DNA from: Amphiura filiformis
Taxonomy: Eukaryota > Echinodermata > Ophiuroidea > Amphilepidida > Amphiuridae
Length of the DNA stretch: 64,000 nt
Assembly (NCBI RefSeq): GCF_039555335.1
Contig: NC_092644.1
Coordinates: 52,045,365-52,109,364, forward strand
Direction of reading: 5' to 3'
The notes under the pieces were generated by a model that saw only the letters and a program-made list of their open reading frames with translations, was not told where the DNA came from and made no database searches. The translations under genes were made by a program, and so were the position numbers. Position 1 is the first letter of the stretch; every line of letters begins with the position of its first letter. This document shows positions 31,912 through 42,837 of this stretch, piece by piece.

Positions 31912-32306
31912 ACCAGGCTTCAGTACATGTGCATGAAGTTGCAAGTTTAAGGTGCTGGGAGAGAAAACAGAAAGATGTTGCAAAATGTAACACAAAAAAA
32001 TTCAAGGCAGGTAGCCCACAGAAGAGCATCTGTAATCGTAGCACGTGTGATTATTGCAGAAGAGAATTTTCTGAAAAGTCATCTTTAGTGTCACACTTGG
32101 AATTAGTGAATACAGAATGCTGGCGGAAAAAGCAAGTAGACACTACCAATTATCACAGCATTGAAGAAAAACAAAGACAAAAGACAAAGGCAATGAAAGT
32201 ATTTCAGAGACAAATAAAATCTGCAAAACGTAAATTCAAATGCAAGTATTGCAAGAAGAGGTTTGTAGACCAGGCTTCAGTACATGTGCAACGAAGTTGC
32301 AAGTAG
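31862..32306 (+). CDS. zinc-finger segment in a shifted frame
   Basis: This stretch continues the zinc-finger coding in a different frame (open 31785-32306): FKCKYCKKRFVDQASVHVHEVASLRC, CDYCRREFSEKSSLVSHLELVNTEC, then the start of a third copy. It is a tandem duplicate of 31350-31660. Compared with its sister copies, one A is missing near 31868 and one base is extra near 32291, so frame is lost and then regained. The two changes cancel, which suggests one continuous gene from 26505 to 36852, with either real compensating mutations or errors in a repeat-rich region. Confidence 0.65.
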
Positions 32307-35300
32307 AAGGTGCTGGGAGAGAAAACAGAAACATGCTGAGAAATTGAAGGCAGGTACATGTAGCCCACAGAAGAACATCTGTGAGCGTAACATGTGTGGT
32401 TATTGCAGAAGAGAATTCTCTGAAAAGTCATCATTATTGTCACACCTGGATTTGGTGAATACAGAATGCTGGCGGAGAATGCAAGTAGACATTGCTAGAA
32501 GAAGTTCTGAGACTTTGGGACAGCCACCTGAAAGCCCAAGCAGAATAAAGTCAACACAATATCATAATGACAAATGTAATGAAGAAAGGAAAGAAACCAA
32601 TTCAACATGCCATGCCTGCAAATTTTGTGGGAAGAAGTTTGCTGTTTATCACACATTGTTGGAACACAACATTACGCATCTGACGGTGCAGTTGCCAAAA
32701 TTGAAAATGAGCGCACACCAGGAAATGGTAAAAGAGGAGAATGCTTTTGAATCAAGAAGTGAAATTGCTGATACTGCAGTAAGTGAAGAAGTAAATGTTG
32801 ATGGACAAACAGTTGAGTTGAGGAAATCAAAAAGACTGTTTTGTAGTGTAATGGGTCAATGCCCTTCTGATTCGTCACCAAATTGCCAGATCAGTAGCAT
32901 CTCGGCACCGCAGTCCATGGAGTTGAGATCAAAGCGGTCATCTGATACTTCCAATCTCGAAAGGCATTTATGTACAATTTGTAAGAAAGCATACAATACT
33001 AAACAAGAGCTGGATAAACATGTGTTAAAACATACGCATTTGGTAGCAAGCAAGGGTGGAAGGACTCAAATGCAAACTCGGAAAATGGGTAGCAGATGGC
33101 AGAAGTTATTCCGTGAATCAGGAAGGATGTCTCAGTCAGCCAGTGTCATAAGTATAGATCCGGTAGCACAGGTAGATAATCAACATGGAAAGCGGAGATC
33201 AACTTTGAATCATTGTATGGACAATAGCAGTGAAATGAAGTCACCAAGACCAAATATATGCCAGTTTTGCAAAAAAGAATTCACAACTGAGTCGGCATTG
33301 AAGATACATGAAAGCCTGCTGCATAGTGACGAACCTGACAAGAGAAGAAGGTACCAATCAATTAGTTTAAGAAGTGACACCCAAACACCTGTAAATTCCT
33401 GCCAATTAATTTGTAGTGGAGCTGTATCTGGCAGTACAAGAACCACCTGCATGGACATTTCAAAGGTTGCTGCTTCAAGTGAAAAGGGACAAAACAATAT
33501 TCCAAATGTATTACAAGAACATGTTGATGCCTCAAAAACAACATCACAAAGCACTCAAAACCAGAGTGGACCTATAAAGATGAGCATGTATGATGAAAGT
33601 AAAGTGTCAAAAACTTTCAAAATTATAGATCAGAAACTTGCTGGTCTGGATAGAGCTCCTCATTATGTAGTGCATAGTTTGAATTCGGCTGTAGACAAGA
33701 GCAAAGAAATGAAGTCAAGATCAAATATATGTGGATTTTGCAAAAAAGAATTCACAACTGAGTCGGCATTGAAGGCACATGAGAGCCTGCTGCATTATGA
33801 TAGTGAAGAACCTGCCAATAAGAGAAAGTACCAAACAATTAGTCCAAAAGGTGACTCTCAAACACCATTAAATTCCTGCCAATCAACTCAGAGTGGAGCT
33901 GTTTCTAGCAGTAAAGATGAGAAAGCAAAAATCACCCACAGTAATGAAAGGCATTTATGCGCAATTTGTAAGAAAGAGTACAATTCCAAACAAGTATTGG
34001 ATGAACACATGTTCAAACATATGGATCTTGTAGCAAGCAAGGGTGGAAGGACTCAAATGCAAACTCGGAAAATGGGTAGCAGATGGCGGAAGTTATTCCA
34101 TGAATCAGGAGGGATGTCTCAATCAGCCAGTGTCATAAGTGTAGATCCGGTAGCACAGGTAGATAATCAACATGGAAAGCGGATACCAACTTTGAATCGC
34201 TGTATGGACAATAGCAGAGAAATGAAGTCATCAAGACCAAATATATGTGGGTTTTGCAAAAAAGAATTCACAACTGAGTCGGCATTGAAGGTACATGAAA
34301 GCCTGCTGCATTGTGATGGACCTGCCAAGAGAAGAAAGTGCCAAGCAATTAGTCCAAGAAGTGACACCCAAACACCATTGAATTCCTGTCGATCAATTGA
34401 GAGTGGAGCTGTTTCTGATGGTAAAGATGAAAGTACAAAAAGCAACCACATTTCTAAGGTTGCTGCTCCAATTGAAAAGGGACAAAACATGCACAATCCA
34501 AATGAATTACAAGAACCTGTTCTAAACAGGAATTCCTCAAACATGGCACCACAAAATATGATCCAGAAACATGGTGGAGTTCCAAAGATGAACAGTTTTG
34601 ATCTATGTGAAGTGTCAAGAACTTTCAAAATTATAGATGCCAAACTTGCTGGTCTGAATAGAGCTCCTCATTATGTGGTGCATAATTTAAATTCTGCTGT
34701 GGACAAGAAGGAAGAAATGAAATCATTAAGAAGATCACATGTATGCAAGTTTTGCAAAAAAGATTTCACAACAGAGTCGGCATTGAAGGTACATGAAAGC
34801 CTGTTGCACAGTGAAGGACCTGCCAATAAGAGAAAGTACCAAGCAATAAGTCCAAGAGGTGACACTCAAAGATCTTTGAATTCATGCCAAGCAACTCAGA
34901 GTGGAGCTGTTTCTGGCAGTAAAGTGGAGAAAGTAATTCTTCCAAAACGTAGCCTCAAGCTGTCTCAATATTGTAGCCCAAGTGGAGTTGTCAAATCAGT
35001 TCAAAGTAGAGATGTGTCTGTTAGTGGAAGTAAACATGCAAGGACTATCTCCAGTGAAACGCCAGAGGTTGTTACTGCAAGTGAAAGGCAACAGACCAAT
35101 CCTCCATATGGATTCACATCAGGACATGGTTTGCAGAGCAACATTACAAATGCAGCTCCACAAAGCATCATCCAGATGCAAGATGGACTTCAAAATACAT
35201 TTATGTGTGAACAAAGTGAAGTGTCCAATACTTTCAAATATAAAGTTGATGGTCAGCAAACGATATCATATAACATGCATGTGAAGCATGTAGTACAGAA

Positions 35301-36852
35301 AAGGAATAAACAAGAGTTTGGTACTAAAAGTAACTTTCAAATCGGAACCAAAAAGATGGTACATGATGAAAAACTAGATGGCGTGAACTGCAGTGTGAAG
35401 CAGACTATGAACAACATAGCTGTCCCATCTTTCCGTGTAGTTAACAGCAATATGGAGCCAAGCATACTTGACAAATCTGCTCCCTTATCAACACAGCATA
35501 ACCAGTACCAATGTAGGTATTGCAGATTGAGTTTCCCACTGAATGAGATAATAAAGCATGAAAATGGCCACAGGAATCAAAAGGATACAGAATCTTGCAT
35601 GTATACACCATCAGAGAGTGCCACAAGCAGTACTTTACCAGCCAGTACTTGTGATACGTCTTCAAGCATAGGTCTGGCGTCATCAGGTACCTATCCTAAA
35701 TCATCACAGTCACTGCCCATAAATCAAAGTGGCAGTAATGCTCTCTCTAGTCAGCCTCTCTTGAATAAACCAACTGTGAATCTTGTTGTTGACAAAGGCA
35801 AAGAAATGAACACGTCAAGTCGTAACATTTGCATACAGTGCGGAAAGGAGTTCACCACAAAGTTGGCATTGAGGGTACATGAAAGTATACCACATGCGGA
35901 CAAAATCAGCCCGTCAACAAACAGAAAGAATCGGGTAATAAAGAAGCGGGTGATTCGTCCTAAACGTGTCATTGATAGAAACAGAAAGAATCGTGTGATT
36001 CGTCCTAAAGGTGTCATTGATATAAAGAATCAGGTGATTCGTGCTAAAGGTATCATTGATAGTAACAGAGCGATTCGGGTGATTCATCCTAAAGGTAACA
36101 TTGATAAAACACAGAATTCTAGTCAAAATGGAGATATCAAATTGAAGCAAAGCGGAGCCCAATCTGCAAGTATGCATTCCAAGGGCATTAGTGAGGATGT
36201 GTCAAAGGTCAGTGCTGAAAGTGGAAAGCATTGGAATGGTACTCAATGTTCATTACAAGGAGGCAACTCCCAGAGCAAACCTGTTCATCACAAACACAGG
36301 CACAAGAATACATGTCATACGGATGTAAAAACAGGCCCTATGAAAGATGCAGTACATCGACACCTTATTTGTAGCGATGAAGTGGCTGCTTCAACCCCAA
36401 TCATGCACAGCAACCTACTTAGTAGTACTTTACCGTCTGCTTTATGTGATAAGAACTTAAGCCTATGTTCGGAAACATATGCAAATGATCAGGGAAATAA
36501 ACAACCTTTGCTTGGACACAATCTGAATGGTGCTGTAAAGAATAGCAACAGTGTGAAGTCCAGTCGTAACATATGCAAGTATTGCAGAAAGGAATTCACA
36601 ACAGAATCAGCGTTGAAGGCGCATGAAATTGTGATGCATCCGTTGAACATGCGTTGTAAGCAATGTGGAAAACCACAAAGAGGTTTGAATCAGCTCAGAG
36701 CTCATGAAAAGGCCCATACAGCTGAAGGATTACTGAACGTTGGAAACAAGTTACTGACAAAGAGGATGTGTTACAAGTGTAAGGTGTGTGAGCTTACGTT
36801 TACAAATCCGTCTCGGCTTAAGAACCATGAAGAAAAACAGCACCAAAGTTAA
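32284..36852 (+). CDS. giant multi-zinc-finger protein, second part
   Basis: The frame is the same as that of the first part (both starts are 1 modulo 3). About 13 fingers are spread over 1522 residues: one C2HC, then C2H2 fingers of the type NICGFCKKEFTTESALKVHESLLH (six or more near-copies) alternating with HLC-x-ICKK-type fingers. Linkers are duplicated too: KGGRTQMQTRKMGSRW and SQSASVIS appear twice, SPRGDTQTPLNSC-like text follows most fingers. A local repeat of RVIRPKGVID-type units lies at about 35925-36105. It ends with TAA at 36850. No other domain (KRAB, SCAN, BTB) is visible. A start at 32284 is unlikely to be real; it is more probably the continuation of the same exon. Confidence 0.8.
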   Translation: MCNEVASRRCWERKQKHAEKLKAGTCSPQKNICERNMCGYCRREFSEKSSLLSHLDLVNTECWRRMQVDIARRSSETLGQPPESPSRIKSTQYHNDKCNEERKETNSTCHACKFCGKKFAVYHTLLEHNITHLTVQLPKLKMSAHQEMVKEENAFESRSEIADTAVSEEVNVDGQTVELRKSKRLFCSVMGQCPSDSSPNCQISSISAPQSMELRSKRSSDTSNLERHLCTICKKAYNTKQELDKHVLKHTHLVASKGGRTQMQTRKMGSRWQKLFRESGRMSQSASVISIDPVAQVDNQHGKRRSTLNHCMDNSSEMKSPRPNICQFCKKEFTTESALKIHESLLHSDEPDKRRRYQSISLRSDTQTPVNSCQLICSGAVSGSTRTTCMDISKVAASSEKGQNNIPNVLQEHVDASKTTSQSTQNQSGPIKMSMYDESKVSKTFKIIDQKLAGLDRAPHYVVHSLNSAVDKSKEMKSRSNICGFCKKEFTTESALKAHESLLHYDSEEPANKRKYQTISPKGDSQTPLNSCQSTQSGAVSSSKDEKAKITHSNERHLCAICKKEYNSKQVLDEHMFKHMDLVASKGGRTQMQTRKMGSRWRKLFHESGGMSQSASVISVDPVAQVDNQHGKRIPTLNRCMDNSREMKSSRPNICGFCKKEFTTESALKVHESLLHCDGPAKRRKCQAISPRSDTQTPLNSCRSIESGAVSDGKDESTKSNHISKVAAPIEKGQNMHNPNELQEPVLNRNSSNMAPQNMIQKHGGVPKMNSFDLCEVSRTFKIIDAKLAGLNRAPHYVVHNLNSAVDKKEEMKSLRRSHVCKFCKKDFTTESALKVHESLLHSEGPANKRKYQAISPRGDTQRSLNSCQATQSGAVSGSKVEKVILPKRSLKLSQYCSPSGVVKSVQSRDVSVSGSKHARTISSETPEVVTASERQQTNPPYGFTSGHGLQSNITNAAPQSIIQMQDGLQNTFMCEQSEVSNTFKYKVDGQQTISYNMHVKHVVQKRNKQEFGTKSNFQIGTKKMVHDEKLDGVNCSVKQTMNNIAVPSFRVVNSNMEPSILDKSAPLSTQHNQYQCRYCRLSFPLNEIIKHENGHRNQKDTESCMYTPSESATSSTLPASTCDTSSSIGLASSGTYPKSSQSLPINQSGSNALSSQPLLNKPTVNLVVDKGKEMNTSSRNICIQCGKEFTTKLALRVHESIPHADKISPSTNRKNRVIKKRVIRPKRVIDRNRKNRVIRPKGVIDIKNQVIRAKGIIDSNRAIRVIHPKGNIDKTQNSSQNGDIKLKQSGAQSASMHSKGISEDVSKVSAESGKHWNGTQCSLQGGNSQSKPVHHKHRHKNTCHTDVKTGPMKDAVHRHLICSDEVAASTPIMHSNLLSSTLPSALCDKNLSLCSETYANDQGNKQPLLGHNLNGAVKNSNSVKSSRNICKYCRKEFTTESALKAHEIVMHPLNMRCKQCGKPQRGLNQLRAHEKAHTAEGLLNVGNKLLTKRMCYKCKVCELTFTNPSRLKNHEEKQHQS
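35925..36108 (+). repeat. short tandem repeat inside the zinc-finger gene
   Basis: Units of about 36-48 bases with CGTGTGATTCGTCCTAAAGG and TGTCATTGAT encode N-R-V-I-R-P-K-G-V-I-D-type peptides, four or five times with variation. It makes a basic, unstructured stretch between fingers. Confidence 0.7.
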
Positions 36853-37164
36853 ACTGCACCAAAAAAGTATTTTTACACTTTAAATATGTGGTAATTCCTT
36901 GATGCTAATTGCAATGAAAAAATGAGAAAATCAATGAATAAGTTCCACAAGTGGGGAAATATGTTCTGCAAATTTTTGAAAGGTCATAAAATTAGAAGGT
37001 AAGAACTCGTTAAAAATGACAAATTATCTATTTTCACATCCAATTTGAAATGGGCTCACTGTAGTGTACGGTTTGTAAGGTTTATGCTGTATATGTATTC
37101 ATTATTGGTGTGTTGGAGGGGAAAGTCAATAGATAGTGTCATTTTGATCCGCTCTTCTCTGACA

Positions 37165-37170
37165 AATAAA
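37165..37170 (+). terminator. candidate polyadenylation signal of the zinc-finger gene
   Basis: AATAAA lies about 310 bases after the stop codon. No closer AATAAA was noticed. Confidence 0.35.
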
Positions 37171-37219
37171 TGAATACAAATGGAAGGAATTGAGCCTAAT
37201 AATAATAACACATCTGTAT

Positions 37220-37404
37220 GGGTTATTCCATTTGAAATCCATACACCCCCTATGGAAGACATGACCTTAATTTCCCATACAGGGGGTTTAGGTTTCAAAT
37301 GGAGTCATCCATTCAGGTAACCCCATTTGAAATTCACACACCCTGTGTTGAAGATAAAGGCCATGTCTGCCATAGGGGTGTATGGATTTCAACTGGAATA
37401 GCCC
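37220..37404. mobile_element. foldback MITE, family A, full copy
   Basis: The ends pair as GGGTTATTCCATTTGAAATCC-like and its complement ending GGAATAGCCC. The halves CCCCTATGGAAGACATGACC and GGTGTATGGATTTCAACTGG face each other around a centre with CATTCAGGTAACCCC. It is a near-complete 185-base hairpin and the reference copy for the other family A entries. Confidence 0.8.
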
Positions 37405-37873
37405 AATGTGAAGAACACATTTATCTATCCATATACATGTAGATATATAAATGTGTTCATAAATATTGTACCAGTACTCAGTAGTATATACATGTAGCAG
37501 AGGTAGTTTAAATTAGAAATCTAGTTGTGTTAGAGGTCCAGCGTTAGAGACTTACTGACTTAGAGCATCACTGACTTAATACTTTGTTTCACTTCGAGTG
37601 ACATAGGTGCGTCTTTTGCTGGTCTGAGTATAGATTACGTATATGTTACCCTAGTTCCGAAGAGCGTATGCACACATGTACAAGGGTGATTTGTTGATAC
37701 GCTTGCAGCACAATCTTGTAACGACAATGACATCACTACCAAACTTTAGGTGAAACAATGGCAGACAAATAAAAGTACTAAATTATGCGTTCATTAAAAA
37801 CATTGATCAAGTTCTATTTATATTTACCAGTTGTTTCAGTTGTTTGTAGATATTTTATGAGGATATATGTTGG

Positions 37874-38160
37874 TGAAGTGATGTAATAATCGGATTAACT
37901 ATTACAGCAATAGGTGAAAGCAATTTTTGAATATGTTGCGCTGCACTACAAGCAGGTTGCACTCATCACCTGTGTATGTCTGCAATCATAGATTGAATAC
38001 AATACTAGTCTTTTCAAAGATACTAATCTTACAAGTGCATGTGATCAGCATGATATGGTTCAATGCAGAGGTACCGCGTGGTGTACCAGTGCAGCGCGGT
38101 GTATTCAAAAATAGTTTTCACCTATTGCTATGGTAGTAAATCTGATTATTACATCACCTT
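37874..38160. mobile_element. foldback MITE-like element
   Basis: GTGATGTAATAATCGGATTA and AGCAATAGGTGAAAGC at the left are answered by TTTTCACCTATTGCTA and TAATCAGA/TTATTACATCACC-type sequence at the right, giving arms of about 60 bases. Confidence 0.65.
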
Positions 38161-38245
38161 GCCAGCGTATTGCATGTATGAGGATATTGTATGGATAACA
38201 TAAGATTTATAATATTGTATTGGAGTCATTGTTCAGTACTAACAA

Positions 38246-38640
38246 ATCGAGGGCTTACAACCAGAACTGTCTATGTCAAAATATGTCATTCTGAGAAAAA
38301 CAAGTTTGGGTTTGAGTGTGAAATATATTTAACATAACCATACATTGTACAGTATTGACATTGCTATGGCACCCTTTTTTCTTCACTATTGGACTTAGTC
38401 ACTCCTACTAAAAAAAGAGTATCCATATAATATTTTTCACCCCGATGTGGCAGTGACGTCAATGCGAGCGTACCTATGTGCGTATGTACGCCAGCGCTTT
38501 GAGCGTCCGCTAGCTACTTAATGCTACGCCTAATGAAATGCACACTGACGTCACTGCCACAGCAGGGTGAAAAATGGAATAGGACTTTACTAATTTTGGC
38601 CAAAACTGGACATAGACAGTCCTGGCTTTAATCCCTCGAA
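38246..38640. mobile_element. MITE-like element with an internal hairpin
   Basis: Outer ends ATCGAGGGCTTACAACCAG and CTGGCTTTAATCCCTCGA are inverted, as are ACTGTCTATGTC/GACATAGACAGT. Inside, TTTTTCACCCCGATGTGGCA and TGCCACAGCAGGGTGAAAAA (38435-38570) form a second inverted pair flanking CRE-like GTGACGTCA motifs. Confidence 0.65.
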
Positions 38641-38857
38641 ATATTGTTTTTTAGTATATTCATGTACTCTGTTTCGACATGCAAGTATATTGTGTCAATG
38701 TGCATTGTTAAAATTTACATGTTACTTAAATATCAAGGGCTCAGAATACACAAGGCCTTGTACATGTATGTCAATATTGAGACAAAAGCGATTGAAGAAT
38801 TGGTCATTCTATATATTGAGGGTTGAGAGCCAGAAAGCCTCAACTCACAATCATAAT

Positions 38858-39030
38858 CACCTGCTACCACAAAATGAGCATAAAGTCGTAAGGGCGCTAT
38901 AGAAGATACAGTCCATTAATCATGACAAAATTCAATAAACAAAACTAAAGACATTGTGGAGGAAATATTGATTTTTGAAGACCAAAGCAAGGAGCCAACT
39001 TTATGCTCATTTTGTGAGAGCTGGTCATAG
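38858..39030. mobile_element. foldback element related to the one at 44203
   Basis: CACCTGCTACCACAAAATGA plus GCATAAAG at the left is partly mirrored by CTTTATGCTCATTTTGTGAG at 39000-39018. The TGCTACCAC end is shared with the element at 44203-44437. Confidence 0.5.
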
Positions 39031-40961
39031 TGAGTTACAGCTTTCTGGTTCTGAACCTTCGATATATGTGCAACTGCATAATGAGAGCTTGTTATACTGA
39101 CTTAGAACTTTGAGAAAAAGGTTTGTTACAGAGATGAGGCTTTGTGCTACTGGAACTGAGCCCTGCCAATTGATAGAATGATTTAATATTTATAGAGGCG
39201 ACATGATTTGTGAACCGAGCTGATTTGTGAATGTTTGTTATTCATGTAGATGATTTGTGTGTGTGGATTCAATTCCAATTTCTCCATGAAACGTCTCTAA
39301 AAATTTTCATAGAACTGTTCACAAAGAATGAACTAGCTCACCAATTTCTTATTGTTGTGTGAAATAGCTTTTGAAAATGCATTTCTTATTATATAATAAT
39401 TATATTCTAATTTTTGATATATATACCAAATCATGACTTGTAATTTCTAAAACAATTTGTATCAAATTATGCCATTTGTTGAATTGAATTTGATTGTTAA
39501 AAACCTTTGCTGTCGTAACAACTACATGATGTATGCCCTGCAAGATGAATTTTCAAATGTTCTTGTCCCATAATGGATTAATTGGAGATAATAACATAAT
39601 CCCATATTTACATTAATTACTGAATTGTTTAATTTAACATACGTAGCCTATGATGGAATGGAGGTAAAGGCCTTGCCAGTGTATACTATTAGTTACCCCC
39701 TGTTTGTTGACGAAATACAAGAAATTAGCTACGGTCTGGTGCCGTATTCCATGAAGCCAAAGGCTGAATGAAATACGGCACCAGACCGTAGATATTTTCC
39801 CGTATTTATTTCGTGAGAACAAAGAGTGAGTAACAATTTTATCCTTTAGTGAACATGAATTCTACTAACTTCCGACTTGTTCATAAACTTTGCCAAAGTT
39901 TGATAATCTTACTGAAAAGTATCCAGTTTTTTCCTTGATTTTTTTAACAGTGCAGCCATGCTGCATGTGAAGTATGCGCGCGAGTCTTAGGATATCGCGC
40001 ATGTTATGTATTATGCAGACGTGTGTGTGTTAGGACTATGCAGGTAATAAGGAAAATTTTACCTGCCTGTATACATATTAATGAGGAGTATGCTGCAGGT
40101 AATACAGATTTTAATCCAAGTGGTGTTTGACCAATGAGATTACAGAATTCAACTAAAGGACTAAAGGATAAATGTACAATGTATATATTTGCAATAAAGG
40201 GACTTGCAGATCTGTTGAGGACCAAAAAAAGTTAACATTACAAAAATGCAACGTTACTGAGCAGCTGTTGAAATAACTTATTATTTGTGCCAGCAAATTA
40301 AAATAAAGAAATGGACTATAATTGGGTCAGTATGGTATAATAAGTAAAGTGATGAAATACAGGTTGTATCCCCGGGGTTGTATCAAATTATCAAAATGAT
40401 CGTTACCCACAAGTTTCCTGTGATTTTGGATAAGACTGGAACATCGGAGGGCAATGCACTTATTTTTTTAGTGGTATAAAAGGTCATTGAACAAAATATG
40501 GTCATTTGAAGATAATCCAATGTTGCATGTTTGGAAGGCTTTTCAATAAACAGCAAATGTGATGGAACAATCTTTGTTATACATGGTCTTTGTGAAAATG
40601 ACCACATTTGGAATTGATGAAACAAAGATCACATTAATGTATTGATGAAATGTATAATTTAGTTTTCTTGTTAAACCATTTATTGAAGATTCATGAGCAA
40701 ACTATCACTTTGCAAGCAAATCCATTTAAAATTGTATCTTAGTACGAATAAGCCACTTTTAAAAATGTTAAGAGAAATCCATTTTATATGTACATTTGTA
40801 GAAAATTGTTGTGATGCTCTATACTTTTGTCTAGATTAATATAATTATCCATTTATGTTTGTCTACTTCTTCACAAGGTGCTTTTTGGTGTGCTTTTAGT
40901 GTGATGCTATTGTTTCAAAATTTGAACGGACAAGTCGTCATATTAATATGCAAGAAAGTGG
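39031..40961. other. gene-free AT-rich stretch with one perfect hairpin
   Basis: No gene is seen. A perfect 20-base inverted repeat, CTACGGTCTGGTGCCGTATT at 39729-39748 and its complement at 39772-39791, encloses a 23-base loop. The rest shows no recognisable feature. Confidence 0.5.
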
Positions 40962-40963
40962 TA

Positions 40964-41534
40964 CAGTCCAACCTCCCTTATCCAGACCGCTGTTATACGG
41001 ATCTCTCTATTAGGGAAAAAAAAAGAAAAAAAGAAAAAAGATTGTTTGTTTGTCCTCCACCGACGGACCCTAATATGGAAAATCTGGAAATTCTTTCAAC
41101 ATTTTGACATCCTGAAAATTTGTTTTTTTACAGTTTCTACACACTTCTAAACTGTTTTAAAACATGAATGAATGAGTGGTATAAAGTAGAGAAATATCCC
41201 AATTCACAACTATTTAGGCTATTTATTAAGCTAATTAAAGGCATACAGTCATGTTTTGGCAATAACCTTCAACAACAAAAATCCGGACCGGCCGACCCAA
41301 TTCTGAAAAAGTTGTGGAGGACAAGCAAACAATCTTTTTCTTTTTGGCCTTTAATATTTGGACATGTAATCTTCATAGAAAAACATGTTGTTATTGTTAA
41401 TGCTTTGTAATTTTCAAGTAACCTTTTGCTGTCTGTGTTAGCACTTCAGACATGCAGAATCACATATCGTTTTTCACTTCACTTATCCGGCTAATGCTTG
41501 TTCCCATCATGGCCGGATAAGAGATGTTGGACTG
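40964..41534. mobile_element. pogo/Tigger-like MITE
   Basis: The ends CAGTCCAACCTCCCTTATCC and GGATAAGAGATGTTGGACTG are inverted with a few differences and flanked by TA (40962-40963; 41535-41536). CAGT...TTATCCGG-type ends and TA duplication fit the pogo/Tigger group. No transposase frame survives. Confidence 0.65.
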
Positions 41535-41820
41535 TATGTGCAATAGCTGCCCTTTGTAATTCAAGATTTCATTTATAACCCTGATAAAGTGTTGTCTGAG
41601 TGTAGATGGACTTGAGTTGCTTCCAGGAGCAACTTTAATCATCCAATGAATCTCAAATCACGAGATACAGTTTATCAAGTTTTTTTTATTCTTCTGCAAA
41701 ATGTGATGTAACCATTGCACATACAACTTTCTTTCACTTGCATGATGAAGTATGACCAAGAAGTAAAATTAGCATTTAAGACATGTCAATATTTCAGAAG
41801 GTGCTGTCAAATTAAATCTG

Positions 41821-42059
41821 TGGCCCCATGTATGAACCTGATATCCCACACAGACACTTAATTGGAAAAAAAACAGTTTTGATGTGAGAGTTTGACTTGA
41901 CTTGACTTGAGAAAAATAGTACTGCCCTCTATAGCTAAAAAGTTTGGTCACCCAGGCTATTGTGGTTTTTTTAAAAGACATACAGTTTTACTCTACACGT
42001 CCATGACAATAACTCAAAAATTGTGAAATTGTGGGATATCCGGTTCATGCATGGGGTCA
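41821..42059. mobile_element. MITE-like foldback element
   Basis: TGGCCCCATGTATGAACCTG and ATATCCCACA at the left are answered by TGTGGGATATCCGGTTCATG and CATGGGGTCA at the right. A related single end (GGTATGAACCTGATATGGGG) occurs at about 42307. Confidence 0.6.
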
Positions 42060-42366
42060 CAGAAATCAGCATCTTAATATAGCATACTATTCCAGTATTT
42101 ATTCACATTATCAGTATTATGTATTCAAGTCATGTATTGTATTTTATTCTTTAATTATATGTTGTCTTCTTTTTATAAATTTTCTTTAGCTTTAAAATTG
42201 TTAATTGTTGTATTTAGGACATTTCTAACTTGCATTAGATCATCTTAGTAGTAGACTATTTCAGTCATTAGTAGTGTGCCGTCTTCTTAATACATGGTGT
42301 ATCATGGTATGAACCTGATATGGGGTACATTTTTGGCAAAAACTTCATACAAAAGTGATTAATCTG
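42060..42366. other. no feature recognised apart from a related MITE end
   Basis: AT-rich spacer between foldback elements; GGTATGAACCTGATATGGGG near 42307 resembles the end of the preceding element. Confidence 0.4.
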
Positions 42367-42596
42367 TATAGACTATATTCCTATAATTGGCATTTTCCTG
42401 CCGTTGATGGGGTGAACATTGGTATCACATTGATATCATGTATTATAAAAAACGAAAGCGAGGTCAAGAATGATATCACATGAAATAATCATGAGCTACC
42501 CTTCCTGACCTCACTCTCGTTATTTTATAATGTGATATCAATATTCATCCCATCAATGGCAGAAAAAGTGCTAATTATAATAATGGTCTATAGAAA
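42367..42596. mobile_element. near-palindromic foldback MITE
   Basis: Left arm parts ATAATTGGCA, CCGTTGATGGGGTGAA and GCGAGGTCAAGAATGATATC are all mirrored on the right (TGATATCATTCTTGACCTCGC-type order in reverse; TTCATCCCATCAATGGCAG; TGCTAATTAT). Almost the entire 230 bases could fold into one hairpin. Confidence 0.7.
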
Positions 42597-42666
42597 ACTT
42601 GTATATTTGATTGGTCTCATTTTGGTAAATAGCAGCTCTCCTATAGTAGGCAGATTCATACCCATG

Positions 42667-42837
42667 TACAGTGGCAACTTGTTAACACAAACCTTCTTAA
42701 CATGAAGTTCCTGATAACAAGAAGTATGCCAAGCATACAATTCGCATGTTATTAGAACTGGATAACACGAACTCCTGATAGCAAGAAGTAAAATATTTGA
42801 ATTCTGCACAACTTCGTGTTAATGGGTTTCCACTGTA
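42667..42837. mobile_element. Tc1/mariner-type MITE
   Basis: The ends TACAGTGGCAACTTGTTAAC and GTTAATGGGTTTCCACTGTA are inverted with differences and begin and end with TA. GATAACAAGAAGT/GATAGCAAGAAGT repeats occur inside. Confidence 0.65.

Noticed and set aside
32284-32300. Independent start codon for a second zinc-finger gene
   Set aside because: The ATG lies inside a finger of the tandem block, and the frame equals that of the upstream part, so continuation of one gene is more likely.
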